In this document: piece by piece, positions 45,032-53,069 of the stretch
Layout of the letters: every line of letters begins with the position of its first letter
Numbering within the stretch: the first letter of the stretch is position 1
NCBI GenBank assembly: GCA_035513345.1
Contig: DATKCF010000125.1
Location: 1-64,000 of the forward strand
Direction of reading: 5' to 3'
Length of the DNA: 64,000 nucleotides
Source of the DNA: DATKCF01 sp035513345
GTDB taxonomy: Bacteria > Gemmatimonadota > Gemmatimonadetes > Longimicrobiales > RSA9
The notes under the pieces: model-generated
Database searches by the model: none
Told to the model about the DNA's origin: nothing
The model's input: the letters and a program-made list of their open reading frames with translations, nothing else
Position numbers and translations under genes: made by a program

Positions 45032-46656
45032 TCCCCCGGCAAGGGTTGTGGCCGGCGGTCAAGGTCGGTCGGAAAAGGACCGGTGAAACCGCCGCGCGGG
45101 TTCGGTCCCGCCGGACCAGCGTACGCGGAGCGGAACCAGTCGATGAACTCGCCGGCCGCCGCTTCGGAGTAGAGGATCGGGATGCCTCCGCATTGTTCCA
45201 CCCACGCGACATCATCCTCGTCGAAGACTCGCACCAGTACGGGCGCCTGCGGCTTCAGATCCAGGAGGTGCTGGTTGTCGCGTGGGCGGCGGATCGTCGA
45301 GCTGATCAGTCGGGCCCGCTGCACGCCCGCCTTCTGCAGGACCCCGGGATCGGACGAATCGCCATGGACGCAATCGACATCGCCGTCGCGCAGCCGGGCG
45401 ACAATCTCCGGGTCGTCGTCGATCACCACGACGGATGCGCCCTCGGCCAGGAGCGTTTCCAGTAGTGGCATTCCGCCGGATCCGCACCCGATGAGTACAA
45501 TGTGCTGGTCGTGGTGTGCCTCGCCCGCGACTCTGCCAGCCGTCGGGTGCATCTGAAGGAGGCGTCGGACGAGTTGCTCGCGTGCCAGGAACGGCGTGAG
45601 CACCATCGTGGCGACGGTCACCAGCGCCAGAGTACTGAATGCGTCAGCTGCGAGCTGCCCCAGCAGGAGTGCGTGCAGCCCGACGACAAGCGACAGCTCG
45701 CTGGTCTGCGACAGGGTGAGCCCCGCTTCGAGCGCGGGTCGCGCGACGAAACCCGCGCGCTCCGCAACCACGGTCACCACAATCGGAGTTGCGACAACGA
45801 CGACAAGCGTGAGGACGACGGCGTGCAGGAGAACCTGCGGGCCAGGCGTGCTCAGGATACCACCCAGAGCGAAGAAAAAGATGGTCGTGAAAAATGAAAC
45901 CACGGGCGTGAGCGGTCCGCGGACGAGCGCGTTCAGGGGGAACGATGACAGGGAAAAGCCGGCAAGAAACGCTCCGGCCGCGAGCGGCAGCGCGAGCTGG
46001 TCGGCAATGCCGATGAAAACGAACAGCACGGCAAGCGCACCGAGGAGCAGCACTTCCTCTTCGTGCTGGAGCTTCACGATCGCGGGGGTCAGCCAGCGCT
46101 GGGCGACGAACGCAAGCACGACGAGCGTCGCCGTTCCCAGGACACCGCCTGCCACTGCCGTCCAGCCGCCAGGCAACCGCGTGAGTACGGGAGTAAGCAG
46201 GATGATCAGCACGTTCTGGAGGAGCAGCACGCCGATGACGAGTCGGCCGTACGGCTCGAAGAACTGCTTGCGTTGCTGCAAGAGCCTGACGATCACCAGT
46301 GTCGAGCTTGCCGTGAGTGCGAGGCCGAGATACAGCGCGGCGACCAGATCGAAGCCGAGGGCCAGGGCACTGAGCAGTCCGAGCAGTCCGAGCGTGATGA
46401 ACTGGGCCAGACCCACGCGCACAGCCGCGCGTTTCTGGGCTCTGACCTGCCGAGGACTCAGTTCGATGCCGAGGACGAACATGAGGAACGTGAGTCCGAG
46501 GACGAGCGCATCCTGAAGGAGGTCCCGCGGAAGCAGCCCGATCCGGCCCACCGCGAAGCCGATGATCAGGAGCAACGGCGTCGCGGGCAGATTGAGCCAT
46601 CGCACGAACGCGTACGCGGCGGATCCACCCGCCATGAACAGCGCGATCTCGATCAT
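45028..46656 (-). CDS. CPA2 cation/proton antiporter with TrkA-N domain
   Basis: A 542-residue KefB/KefC-like protein. About 12 membrane segments occupy residues 1-365 (for example LTFLMFVLGIELSPRQV, SSTLVIVRLLQQRK). An RCK/TrkA-N domain follows with VLIGCGSGGMPLLETLLAEG and acidic VVIDDDPE. It overlaps both neighbours by 4 bp. Expected to exchange K+ or Na+ for protons, gated by nucleotide. Confidence 0.88.
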   Translation of the reverse strand: MIEIALFMAGGSAAYAFVRWLNLPATPLLLIIGFAVGRIGLLPRDLLQDALVLGLTFLMFVLGIELSPRQVRAQKRAAVRVGLAQFITLGLLGLLSALALGFDLVAALYLGLALTASSTLVIVRLLQQRKQFFEPYGRLVIGVLLLQNVLIILLTPVLTRLPGGWTAVAGGVLGTATLVVLAFVAQRWLTPAIVKLQHEEEVLLLGALAVLFVFIGIADQLALPLAAGAFLAGFSLSSFPLNALVRGPLTPVVSFFTTIFFFALGGILSTPGPQVLLHAVVLTLVVVVATPIVVTVVAERAGFVARPALEAGLTLSQTSELSLVVGLHALLLGQLAADAFSTLALVTVATMVLTPFLAREQLVRRLLQMHPTAGRVAGEAHHDQHIVLIGCGSGGMPLLETLLAEGASVVVIDDDPEIVARLRDGDVDCVHGDSSDPGVLQKAGVQRARLISSTIRRPRDNQHLLDLKPQAPVLVRVFDEDDVAWVEQCGGIPILYSEAAAGEFIDWFRSAYAGPAGPNPRGGFTGPFPTDLDRRPQPLPGE

Positions 46657-48287
46657 CCGCCCACGACTCCCATGTCACGGAACAGAGTCGCCATGCGCCT
46701 CGTTCCAGCGCCCTTCGAGACGATCAGGTGATCGGCGCCGATCTCTCGAAGCTCATCGATTGCCGCCGGATCGAATGCGTGGATGCTGCTCGCCACGCCC
46801 GCCTGTCTGCAACGGTACGCCAGCAGCGTGTTCGCATCCTCGATCTGCAGCGCGGAGACGAGCAGCCGGGCCCGCTCGAGTCCCGCCTCTTCGAGGACCG
46901 ATGGCAAATCGGCGCTTCCCAGGACAGTGCGACAGGGGACCTGTGCGAGCTTGCGTGCGTCGCTGTCGACCGCCACCACCGCTTCACCCTCGGCCAGCAG
47001 ATCCCGCACGATCCGCCGGCCCAGCGCATTCATCCCGACGACAATCACATGATCACGTGGCGCTACGTCCGCAGCAGTCGCTTCAGGCTCCGTCCGGGCG
47101 TTGAAGATCCGCAGCCAGCCGCGGCCCTTGACGAAGTCATGGAGCCAGTGGTTGTGGAGAATCATGTAAACGGACAACGTGATCGTGATCAGACCGACGG
47201 CACCAATCACCGACAGGATGGCGGGGCCGATCAGGCCGGCCGAGAGGCCGACCGCTGCGAAGACGAACGAGAACTCGCTGATCTGCGCAACCGTGACGCT
47301 CGTCAGGAACGCGGTCCGCTCACTGTACCCCATGCGCGCAATGATCCACATGAATATCAGGGGATTGCCGACCAGCACGAACAGGGAAAGTACGGTGACG
47401 GCCTTCCATTGGGTCGTGGCGGCGCCGAGTTCCATTTCGACGGCGAGGGCCACGAAGAAGACCATGACGAAGAAGGTCATCAGCGGGTCGACGCGTCTGC
47501 GCAGATCCGTGCTCTGAGGGAGCTGTGCGAGGCTGATGCCCGCCAGGAACGCGCCGATCTCGACCGACAGACCGGCATACTGTGCGGCGACCACGAAGAG
47601 GAAGCACCAGCCCAGGCTCCAGATGAATGTGCCTTCGGCAGAGACGCTCATCCAGGCGAACACGCGAGGCAGAAGGTGACGTGAGCTGAGCAGCGCAACG
47701 GCCAGCAGCGACGCCATGCCGCCGAACGCGAGCCCCAGACTGCGGGCCAGGCCGGGCACAGACAGGTCCTCGGGGCGCCCCAGTCCGCTCAGCACCGTCA
47801 GCACGACGATGACGACCAGGTCCTGAACCAGGAATATGCCGACGGCGATCCGGCCGTAGAGCGTGTCGAGTTCGGACTTCTGCCTGAGCACCTTCACCAC
47901 GACGACCGTGCTGCTGAAGGTCAGCGCGGTGGCGATGAAGATCGACTCGATCGCGCTGAAGCCCAGCAGAAACGAGAGCGCGAAACCGCCGGCCGCCGTA
48001 AATCCCACCTGTCCGAGGCCTGCGATCAATGCGACACGACCGACATCGCGGATCTTGTCGAGGCTGAGTTCGAGGCCGACGAGGAAGAGAAGCAGTACGA
48101 TCCCGGTCTCGGCGATGACATGGACGGACGCAGATGCCTCGAGCAGGCCGGTCGCGGGACCGAGCAGCAGACCGGCGATGATGAACGCGACGATCGCGGG
48201 CGCCCTCAGGAGGCGAGCGACGAGGGCCGTGGCCACGGCTGCCAGAACGATCTTCCCCAGGGCGAGCAGGATGGCGGTGTCGGGCAT
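46653..48287 (-). CDS. CPA2 cation/proton antiporter with TrkA-N domain, second copy
   Basis: A 544-residue paralogue of the previous gene, first of the three-gene operon. Membrane part residues 1-385 (AETGIVLLLFLVGLELSLDK, FSSTVVVVKVLRQKSELDT), RCK domain from HVIVVGMNALGRRIVRDLL with VVAVDSD. The start at 48287 lies 150 nt after the predicted transcription start; the open frame extends further upstream but through the promoter. The two antiporters may form a heterodimer regulated by the UspA protein. Confidence 0.87.
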   Translation of the reverse strand: MPDTAILLALGKIVLAAVATALVARLLRAPAIVAFIIAGLLLGPATGLLEASASVHVIAETGIVLLLFLVGLELSLDKIRDVGRVALIAGLGQVGFTAAGGFALSFLLGFSAIESIFIATALTFSSTVVVVKVLRQKSELDTLYGRIAVGIFLVQDLVVIVVLTVLSGLGRPEDLSVPGLARSLGLAFGGMASLLAVALLSSRHLLPRVFAWMSVSAEGTFIWSLGWCFLFVVAAQYAGLSVEIGAFLAGISLAQLPQSTDLRRRVDPLMTFFVMVFFVALAVEMELGAATTQWKAVTVLSLFVLVGNPLIFMWIIARMGYSERTAFLTSVTVAQISEFSFVFAAVGLSAGLIGPAILSVIGAVGLITITLSVYMILHNHWLHDFVKGRGWLRIFNARTEPEATAADVAPRDHVIVVGMNALGRRIVRDLLAEGEAVVAVDSDARKLAQVPCRTVLGSADLPSVLEEAGLERARLLVSALQIEDANTLLAYRCRQAGVASSIHAFDPAAIDELREIGADHLIVSKGAGTRRMATLFRDMGVVGG

Positions 48288-48442
48288 TCGTGTCGCGGCG
48301 AGGGTCCCTGATTGTGCGGGCGCCGCTGACGCGACCGCCGTCGTCCTGCCGCAAATCGTCGAGCAGCGGCAGCACAATATGGACGGTGGGTTGTCCGCAA
48401 CGCGGCGCACTCTCACTACGGGTACGGGCGCCCGAACGCCAT

Positions 48443-48471
48443 AGTATACGCCGGCCGGAACAAACGGTAAA
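48443..48471 (-). promoter_or_regulatory. Promoter TTTACC-N17-TATACT for the antiporter operon
   Basis: On the minus strand, TTTACC (48471-48466), a 17-bp spacer and TATACT (48448-48443) form a near-consensus sigma-70-type promoter. The leader to the antiporter start would be about 150 nt. Confidence 0.65.
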
Positions 48472-48521
48472 GACACGGCCGGCGAGCGTCGCAGCCTGCC
48501 TGACATCAGCCAGTCCGGCCG

Positions 48522-48887
48522 GTTGACCCGTGCGCGTCAGGCTCGATTCAATCGAACGGTCGTCGGTGGCGCGACATGCGTCATCGCAGGGGTCGTCGTC
48601 GCGGATCCGCCGCTGACCGCGGGAATGAAGTGGACCTCGGATCGGTCGTCGACCGGCGTGGCCAAGCCCCCGGACCACCGGATGTCCTCGTTGCCGACGA
48701 ACACGTTGATGTGCGGACGCAGCTCGCCCTGCTCGGTGAAGATGCGGTGATGCACGGCCGGCATCGCGCGCTTCATCGCCTCCAGAACGTCGCCGACCGT
48801 GGCGCCGGCCGGCTGCAGCTCGAAACGAACGCGGCCGTCCGCGTCCGCGCGCAACGCGTCCGGCAGATTGACGACGACGTTCACGGC
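48522..48887. repeat. 366-bp direct repeat, copy A
   Basis: The sequence is nearly identical and equal in length to 56954-57319, in the same orientation, 8.4 kb away. The unit covers one MoaD-like gene from 3 nt before its start to 15 nt after its stop. Flanking bases differ. Confidence 0.9.
48537..48884 (-). CDS. MoaD/ThiS-like protein, copy A
   Basis: A 115-residue ubiquitin-fold protein: MNVVVNLPDALRADADGRVR, ATVGDVLEAMKRAMP, INVFVGNEDIRWSGGLATPV and EVHFIPAVSGG. In MoaD the chain ends with Gly-Gly, which is adenylated and loaded with sulfur; here 22 residues follow the Gly-Gly. GTG start. Differs from copy B by about ten residues. It stands alone, without the BNR-protein neighbour of copy B, so it is probably the daughter copy. 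Confidence 0.85.
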   Translation of the reverse strand: MNVVVNLPDALRADADGRVRFELQPAGATVGDVLEAMKRAMPAVHHRIFTEQGELRPHINVFVGNEDIRWSGGLATPVDDRSEVHFIPAVSGGSATTTPAMTHVAPPTTVRLNRA

Positions 48888-48935
48888 GACGACCCAGCCC
48901 TCAATCCCATGTCCCGAAACGCCGGCCGAAGCGCG

Positions 48936-49667
48936 TCACCAGACCTCGGGGCGCGACGCACTGTTCGGCAGCACCTCAACGACGACGGCCACGCTGTGCT
49001 TTCCCGCGGCCGCGACGATCATGGCTTCTCCAGCGCTCACGCCCGTGACGTTTCCCGCGCCATCGACCGTCGCGATGGCCGGATCCTTCGACCCCCAGAA
49101 CACTACGATGTCATGGCCGGAACCGCCGACCTCGATGCTCAGAGGGGCGGTCTCACCTGCCAGCAGCCCGTTTTCCAGGCCGGACACGGAGATTCCCGTC
49201 ACGGCCAGGTTCGCGAGGTCGCCTCTTCCCATCTCGAGCGTGAATTGCCATGTATCGCTGTGCGTGTCCACGGCCGCAGGACCGAAGATCCCGCTCCACT
49301 GGACGACCTCGTCTTCGCCGATGAGTCGGAGGTCGCCCTCGATATCGAACGCCTCGCCTTGCTTAACCTCGAACTCGAGCTGCGCAACCGGCTGCAGATT
49401 GGGTTCGTCGGGGTCGGTCTCGGACACTTGGCTTGCCAGCACTTCGCGTGATGTGCCCCGACGCACTTCCGCACGCAACCGGGCGATGCTGAGCGACGCG
49501 GGAGTATTGGCGAGAGCGGAATCGAGTTCCGCGCGGAGCCGCACCGTAAGCCGGATCGTCACCTCGGGAGCGACGACAGCCCTGCTCTCGATACACGAGC
49601 CGCCGGCGAGCACGAGGCCGACGAGCGCAAGCGCGGAAATGGTGCTCTGGTTCATTGATCGACGCAT
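48936..49667 (-). CDS. Lipoprotein with a bacterial Ig-like (BIG2) domain
   Basis: A 243-residue secreted protein. The signal MNQSTISALALVGLVLAGGSC ends in a lipobox. The last 70 residues (PAIATVDGAGNVTGVSAGEAMIVA) are a typical Big_2 domain. The middle is beta-rich without a known motif. Start could be ATG 49667 or ATG 49655. Divergent from the plug-domain protein gene. Confidence 0.75.
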   Translation of the reverse strand: MRRSMNQSTISALALVGLVLAGGSCIESRAVVAPEVTIRLTVRLRAELDSALANTPASLSIARLRAEVRRGTSREVLASQVSETDPDEPNLQPVAQLEFEVKQGEAFDIEGDLRLIGEDEVVQWSGIFGPAAVDTHSDTWQFTLEMGRGDLANLAVTGISVSGLENGLLAGETAPLSIEVGGSGHDIVVFWGSKDPAIATVDGAGNVTGVSAGEAMIVAAAGKHSVAVVVEVLPNSASRPEVW

Positions 49668-49783
49668 GATCCAGCTGCCCTGCTCGACCAACCGTTCACG
49701 AAGCCTTGCCGGTTCCGCGTTACGGGCGCGAGTTGCTCCGGTGCAACGCCCACGTTTTCCCTCCGCGCGCATAGCGATCAACC

Positions 49784-49812
49784 TCGACAGAATGCGTCAC
49801 GAATAATAATAT
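49784..49812 (+). promoter_or_regulatory. Promoter TCGACA-N17-TAATAT
   Basis: TCGACA (49784-49789) and TAATAT (49807-49812) with a 17-bp spacer, followed by a 30-40-nt leader with CTGGAGGG before the ATG at 49850. Confidence 0.65.
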
Positions 49813-49849
49813 GTAGCTGGCCCTCGCGCCCGCACGCTGGAGGGACCGC

Positions 49850-50743
49850 ATGATCAGACAGCTTGTTTTCGAGCGCAGCCCGCCACGAACGCGCCGGGCT
49901 GCGGGCTTTGTAGTGGCAGGTCTCTTCGCGCTCCATGGAGGCGCGTTCCCGGTCGATGCCCAGGAGGTACCGACGGCGCGGATCGAGGGCCGGGTGGTCG
50001 AATCGGGTCTCAACCGGCCGATCGAAGGCGCGATCATCAGGTTGGAAGGAGAGGAACGGGCGTCGCGGACCGATGAGGATGGGCGGTTCACGTTCGATGC
50101 GGTGCCTCTGGGACGCCACGTCCTTTCCATTGACCACTTTCCGCATCAGCCGATGCGCGACAGCATCCGGCTCGCCGAAGAAGCAGCGACCTATGTGGTC
50201 CGGATCGAGCTCTCGGAGGAACCGATCGAACTGCCACCGATCCTGGTGACGGTGCGCGGCCCGGGAACGGTACTGACGGACGTCCAGGATCGAGCGCAGC
50301 GAATGCGCCGCCTCGGGCTGGGGGACCAGTTCGATCGAAGGGCGATCGAGACGTCGGGAGCCAGTCGGGTGAGTCACCTCGTCGCCCGGCTTCCGGGCGT
50401 TCGGCTCAGACCGATTCCGGGCCGCTTGAGTGCCAGCGAGCTCCGCCTCCACGCTCGCAACGATTGTCCGCCATCGATTTATGTCGATGGTCGGCAGGTC
50501 CGCACGGGTGGAGCGACGCTGGACGATTTCGTCTCGCTGCCGGATCTCGAATTCCTGGAGGTCTACCGTCGGCTGTCCTCGCTTCCTCTGGAATTCGCCG
50601 ATGAGCAGGCGCAGTCCTGCGGGGCAGTGGCCGCCTGGACTCGCCGGGGCAACGAGGCGGACGAGCCGTTCGGGTGGCGGCGCATGATGACCGCGACCGG
50701 TTTCGCAGCGCTGTCCTACATCGTAATGCGTCTCTGGTTCTGA
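49850..50743 (+). CDS. Carboxypeptidase-regulatory plus TonB-plug protein without barrel
   Basis: A 297-residue protein. After a signal (residues 1-38, ending VDAQ) comes a CarboxypepD_reg-like domain (IEGRVVESGLNRPIEGAIIRL). Then follows a TonB-dependent-receptor plug-like domain (SHLVARLPGVRLRPIPGRLS, CPPSIYVDGRQV). The beta barrel of a receptor is absent, and the chain ends with a single membrane helix (TGFAALSYIVMRLWF). Complete by its ribosome site (GGAGGG, 5 nt spacing) and stop, so it is a shortened type and not a cut gene. Confidence 0.75.
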   Translation: MIRQLVFERSPPRTRRAAGFVVAGLFALHGGAFPVDAQEVPTARIEGRVVESGLNRPIEGAIIRLEGEERASRTDEDGRFTFDAVPLGRHVLSIDHFPHQPMRDSIRLAEEAATYVVRIELSEEPIELPPILVTVRGPGTVLTDVQDRAQRMRRLGLGDQFDRRAIETSGASRVSHLVARLPGVRLRPIPGRLSASELRLHARNDCPPSIYVDGRQVRTGGATLDDFVSLPDLEFLEVYRRLSSLPLEFADEQAQSCGAVAAWTRRGNEADEPFGWRRMMTATGFAALSYIVMRLWF

Positions 50744-50885
50744 CGAGATCGTGCCGGTCCGTTCTCGCATCCTTCGATTCAGCCGCAATGTGGAAGCTGC
50801 TTCGTGTCTCTGCATCCCTGGATAAGGGTCTGCGCGCGCAACGGCGCGGAGGCTCCCGACGACTCACAAAGGAGGGGAAGAGCCC

Positions 50886-51341
50886 ATGACGAAGTTCATT
50901 GATCGAGCGGCCGCAACGCTCATCCTCGCCCTGCTGGCGGCGGCGTGCGCGTCGGGCGGTCGCGCCGGCGCTCTGAGCTGGAACGTGGGCGAGGCAAGCG
51001 AAACGGATGCTCAGGAAAAGACCATTGAAGTCCTGCGGAAGTACTTCTACGAGATCGAGCGACAGGAGGATCCGCCCTCTATCTACGTCATCACGCGTTG
51101 GAAGTCACGCCATCCGTTCGACGACGAGATCGCGCTCGGAGCGGTGGAGGCGCGTACCCGCTTCATCGTCGAGGCGCGCCGCGGATCGCAGCCGCTCTAC
51201 ACAGTACGTCTGCGGGGTGAGAACGAGGTCCGGATCGGCGACAGCTTCGAACGCATCGAAGCGACGCCCGAGTTCCGGACGTACGCCGACGAGCTGGCGG
51301 AAGAGCTTCGTACCGTGCTGCTGATGGGAATCCGGCGGTAG
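50886..51341 (+). CDS. Small lipoprotein, unknown function
   Basis: A 151-residue protein with the signal ATLILALLAAACASGG ending in a lipobox. The mature part is mixed alpha/beta (TIEVLRKYFYEIERQEDPPS, YVITRWKSRHPFDDE). I do not recognise the family. AAGGAGGGG 9 nt before the ATG is a very strong ribosome site. A hairpin terminator follows its stop. Confidence 0.7.
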   Translation: MTKFIDRAAATLILALLAAACASGGRAGALSWNVGEASETDAQEKTIEVLRKYFYEIERQEDPPSIYVITRWKSRHPFDDEIALGAVEARTRFIVEARRGSQPLYTVRLRGENEVRIGDSFERIEATPEFRTYADELAEELRTVLLMGIRR

Positions 51342-51376
51342 CGCCGGGTAACGGCTTCGGATCACCGCGAACGGAG

Positions 51377-51416
51377 CCGGCCCGCTCCCCCGAAAAACGA
51401 CAGGGGAGCGGGCCGG
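51377..51416. terminator. Bidirectional hairpin terminator
   Basis: A perfect 14-bp inverted repeat (arm CCGGCCCGCTCCCC, 51377-51390 with 51403-51416) encloses a 12-nt A-rich loop, between the convergent lipoprotein and SusD genes. T residues after the stem on the plus side are few. Confidence 0.8.
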
Positions 51417-51435
51417 TTCTGTGTCGATCGCCCGC

Positions 51436-52986
51436 TCAGCGCACGATGCTGAGAGCATCCGCCTGCGGGCTCCTGCATCCGGTCGTCTCGATGGCCGCGC
51501 CCTCCCCCGAGCCACCGAACGAGTAGTTCGGCAGCCTCAGCGTTTCCAGCTCGGCGCCCGGAACGGGATAGTGGACGTTGGAACCGCAGATCATCGTCCC
51601 TAAGCCGCGGCGGTCGAACCAGTTCTGGGAAGCCATCGACACCGCCTGCTCGATGGCCTTCTCATAGGCGAACACCCTCCACAGCTCATTGTCCGAGACA
51701 ACATAGGGCAGCGGCGGCAGCTCGCCGTTCTCCACGCGGCCACGGTTGATCAGATCGATGGCCATGCTGCGGTCCCCCCCCCGCCTGAGGAGCGCTTCAG
51801 CCCTCATGTGGTCCTGCTGGATCGGCAGGAAGATGGGTTGGAGGTAGCCCCAGCCCTCCGGGTACTGGCCCCTGTGGAACCGGTCGAAGTAGTAGGCCGA
51901 CTGGAAGTACTGGCCGCGGTCCGTGGGGAAGACGTTGGACAGGCTGACGAACCGGACGTACTTCCCGCGCGACTCCGGGCCCTCCGGTCCCGTGATCCGG
52001 CGATCATCGGTGTGAATGAGGAAATTGGACCGCTCATTGGGATCGGTGGCCAGCCATTCCTCGTAGTTCCCCGACGTGTCGGCAGGGCCGATCAGGTCGT
52101 AGGCGGCCCTCACCCACCCGGTGGGCCGCTCGGAGGGACGATGCCACCACAGGACGGGACTCTGGTCGCCAACCGGACCCACGGCCTCCTGGACGCCGCG
52201 GTCCAGATGGAAGAGTACCCGATCCCAGTCCACCGCCTGGCGCTCCGCGGGAGTCCGTGCCTCATTGACCAGATACCGGGCCGCGAAGGAGTGAGACCAC
52301 TGGATCAGTTGAGCGTTGTTGAGCGGGTTGCCGTGGATCCAATTACTCGGAAACTCGAACGGGGGTGCCGACTCGGCGAGACTGATGGCCTCTTCAAGGT
52401 AAGCGATCGCCCTGTCCATGACCTCGCTGTAGGGCTGCAACTCGGGTGCCTCATCTTCGAGCCTCGCGAGGACAGCCTCGTCGAAGATGACGGCCTGGTC
52501 GTAGAAGCTGGCCAGCCAGCCGTGGATCACGCCCTGGACGAACTTCCCATACACCCGCGCCCGCTCGGTCGTGTTGTTCCCCTCGTCGTCTGCGAACCTC
52601 ATGCCTTGCTCCACGGCCAGCAGGCCGTCGGCCACGTTCGACAGACCCTCGTACAGGTTCCCCCATGCGGTGCTGTTGACCGAGGGGTAGGCCGCGGTGG
52701 GGCTGTTGTCGTACGGTCCGCGCGGGAGGGTGCCCGCGTTCCGCATCCCGTAGTTCCCCCACGACGAGGTGATCTCGTTGGCCTGCACCGACCACGCCGC
52801 CGCCGGGCTCTTCATGGTGCCGTTGATCCAGCGGTAGAACCCGGTGCCCAGCAGCGCCTCCACATCAGAGGGCTCGGCCAGCGCGCGATCGGCGTCCGGG
52901 TCGTTGATGTTGGCTACATCCAGGTCCATGCAGGAGCCGGCCACCCCGAGCAGCGCCAGGATTCCGACTGTGCGAAACACTCTCAT
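51436..52986 (-). CDS. RagB/SusD-family nutrient-binding lipoprotein
   Basis: A 516-residue outer-membrane lipoprotein that caps the SusC-type channel and binds its ligand. Signal MRVFRTVGILALLGVAGSC with lipobox. Family points are DVEALLGTGFYRW near the N-terminus, helical repeats such as LAAVEQGMRFADDEG-type segments, and the end region LPNYSFGGSG. GGAAGGGAAGAG precedes the ATG. It lies 83 nt after the SusC gene and is surely co-transcribed. Ligand unknown; no glycoside hydrolase is adjacent. Confidence 0.9.
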   Translation of the reverse strand: MRVFRTVGILALLGVAGSCMDLDVANINDPDADRALAEPSDVEALLGTGFYRWINGTMKSPAAAWSVQANEITSSWGNYGMRNAGTLPRGPYDNSPTAAYPSVNSTAWGNLYEGLSNVADGLLAVEQGMRFADDEGNNTTERARVYGKFVQGVIHGWLASFYDQAVIFDEAVLARLEDEAPELQPYSEVMDRAIAYLEEAISLAESAPPFEFPSNWIHGNPLNNAQLIQWSHSFAARYLVNEARTPAERQAVDWDRVLFHLDRGVQEAVGPVGDQSPVLWWHRPSERPTGWVRAAYDLIGPADTSGNYEEWLATDPNERSNFLIHTDDRRITGPEGPESRGKYVRFVSLSNVFPTDRGQYFQSAYYFDRFHRGQYPEGWGYLQPIFLPIQQDHMRAEALLRRGGDRSMAIDLINRGRVENGELPPLPYVVSDNELWRVFAYEKAIEQAVSMASQNWFDRRGLGTMICGSNVHYPVPGAELETLRLPNYSFGGSGEGAAIETTGCRSPQADALSIVR

Positions 52987-53069
52987 GGCTCTCTTCCCTT
53001 CCGGTAAGGTTCGTGTCTGTCCACGAACCTCCGGCGACCGGTTGGGCCGGTCGCCGGAGGGCGCTTCGA

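Noticed and set aside
48288..48506. Longer N-terminus for the first antiporter
   Set aside because: It would run through the promoter at 48443-48471 and is Arg-rich without membrane character.
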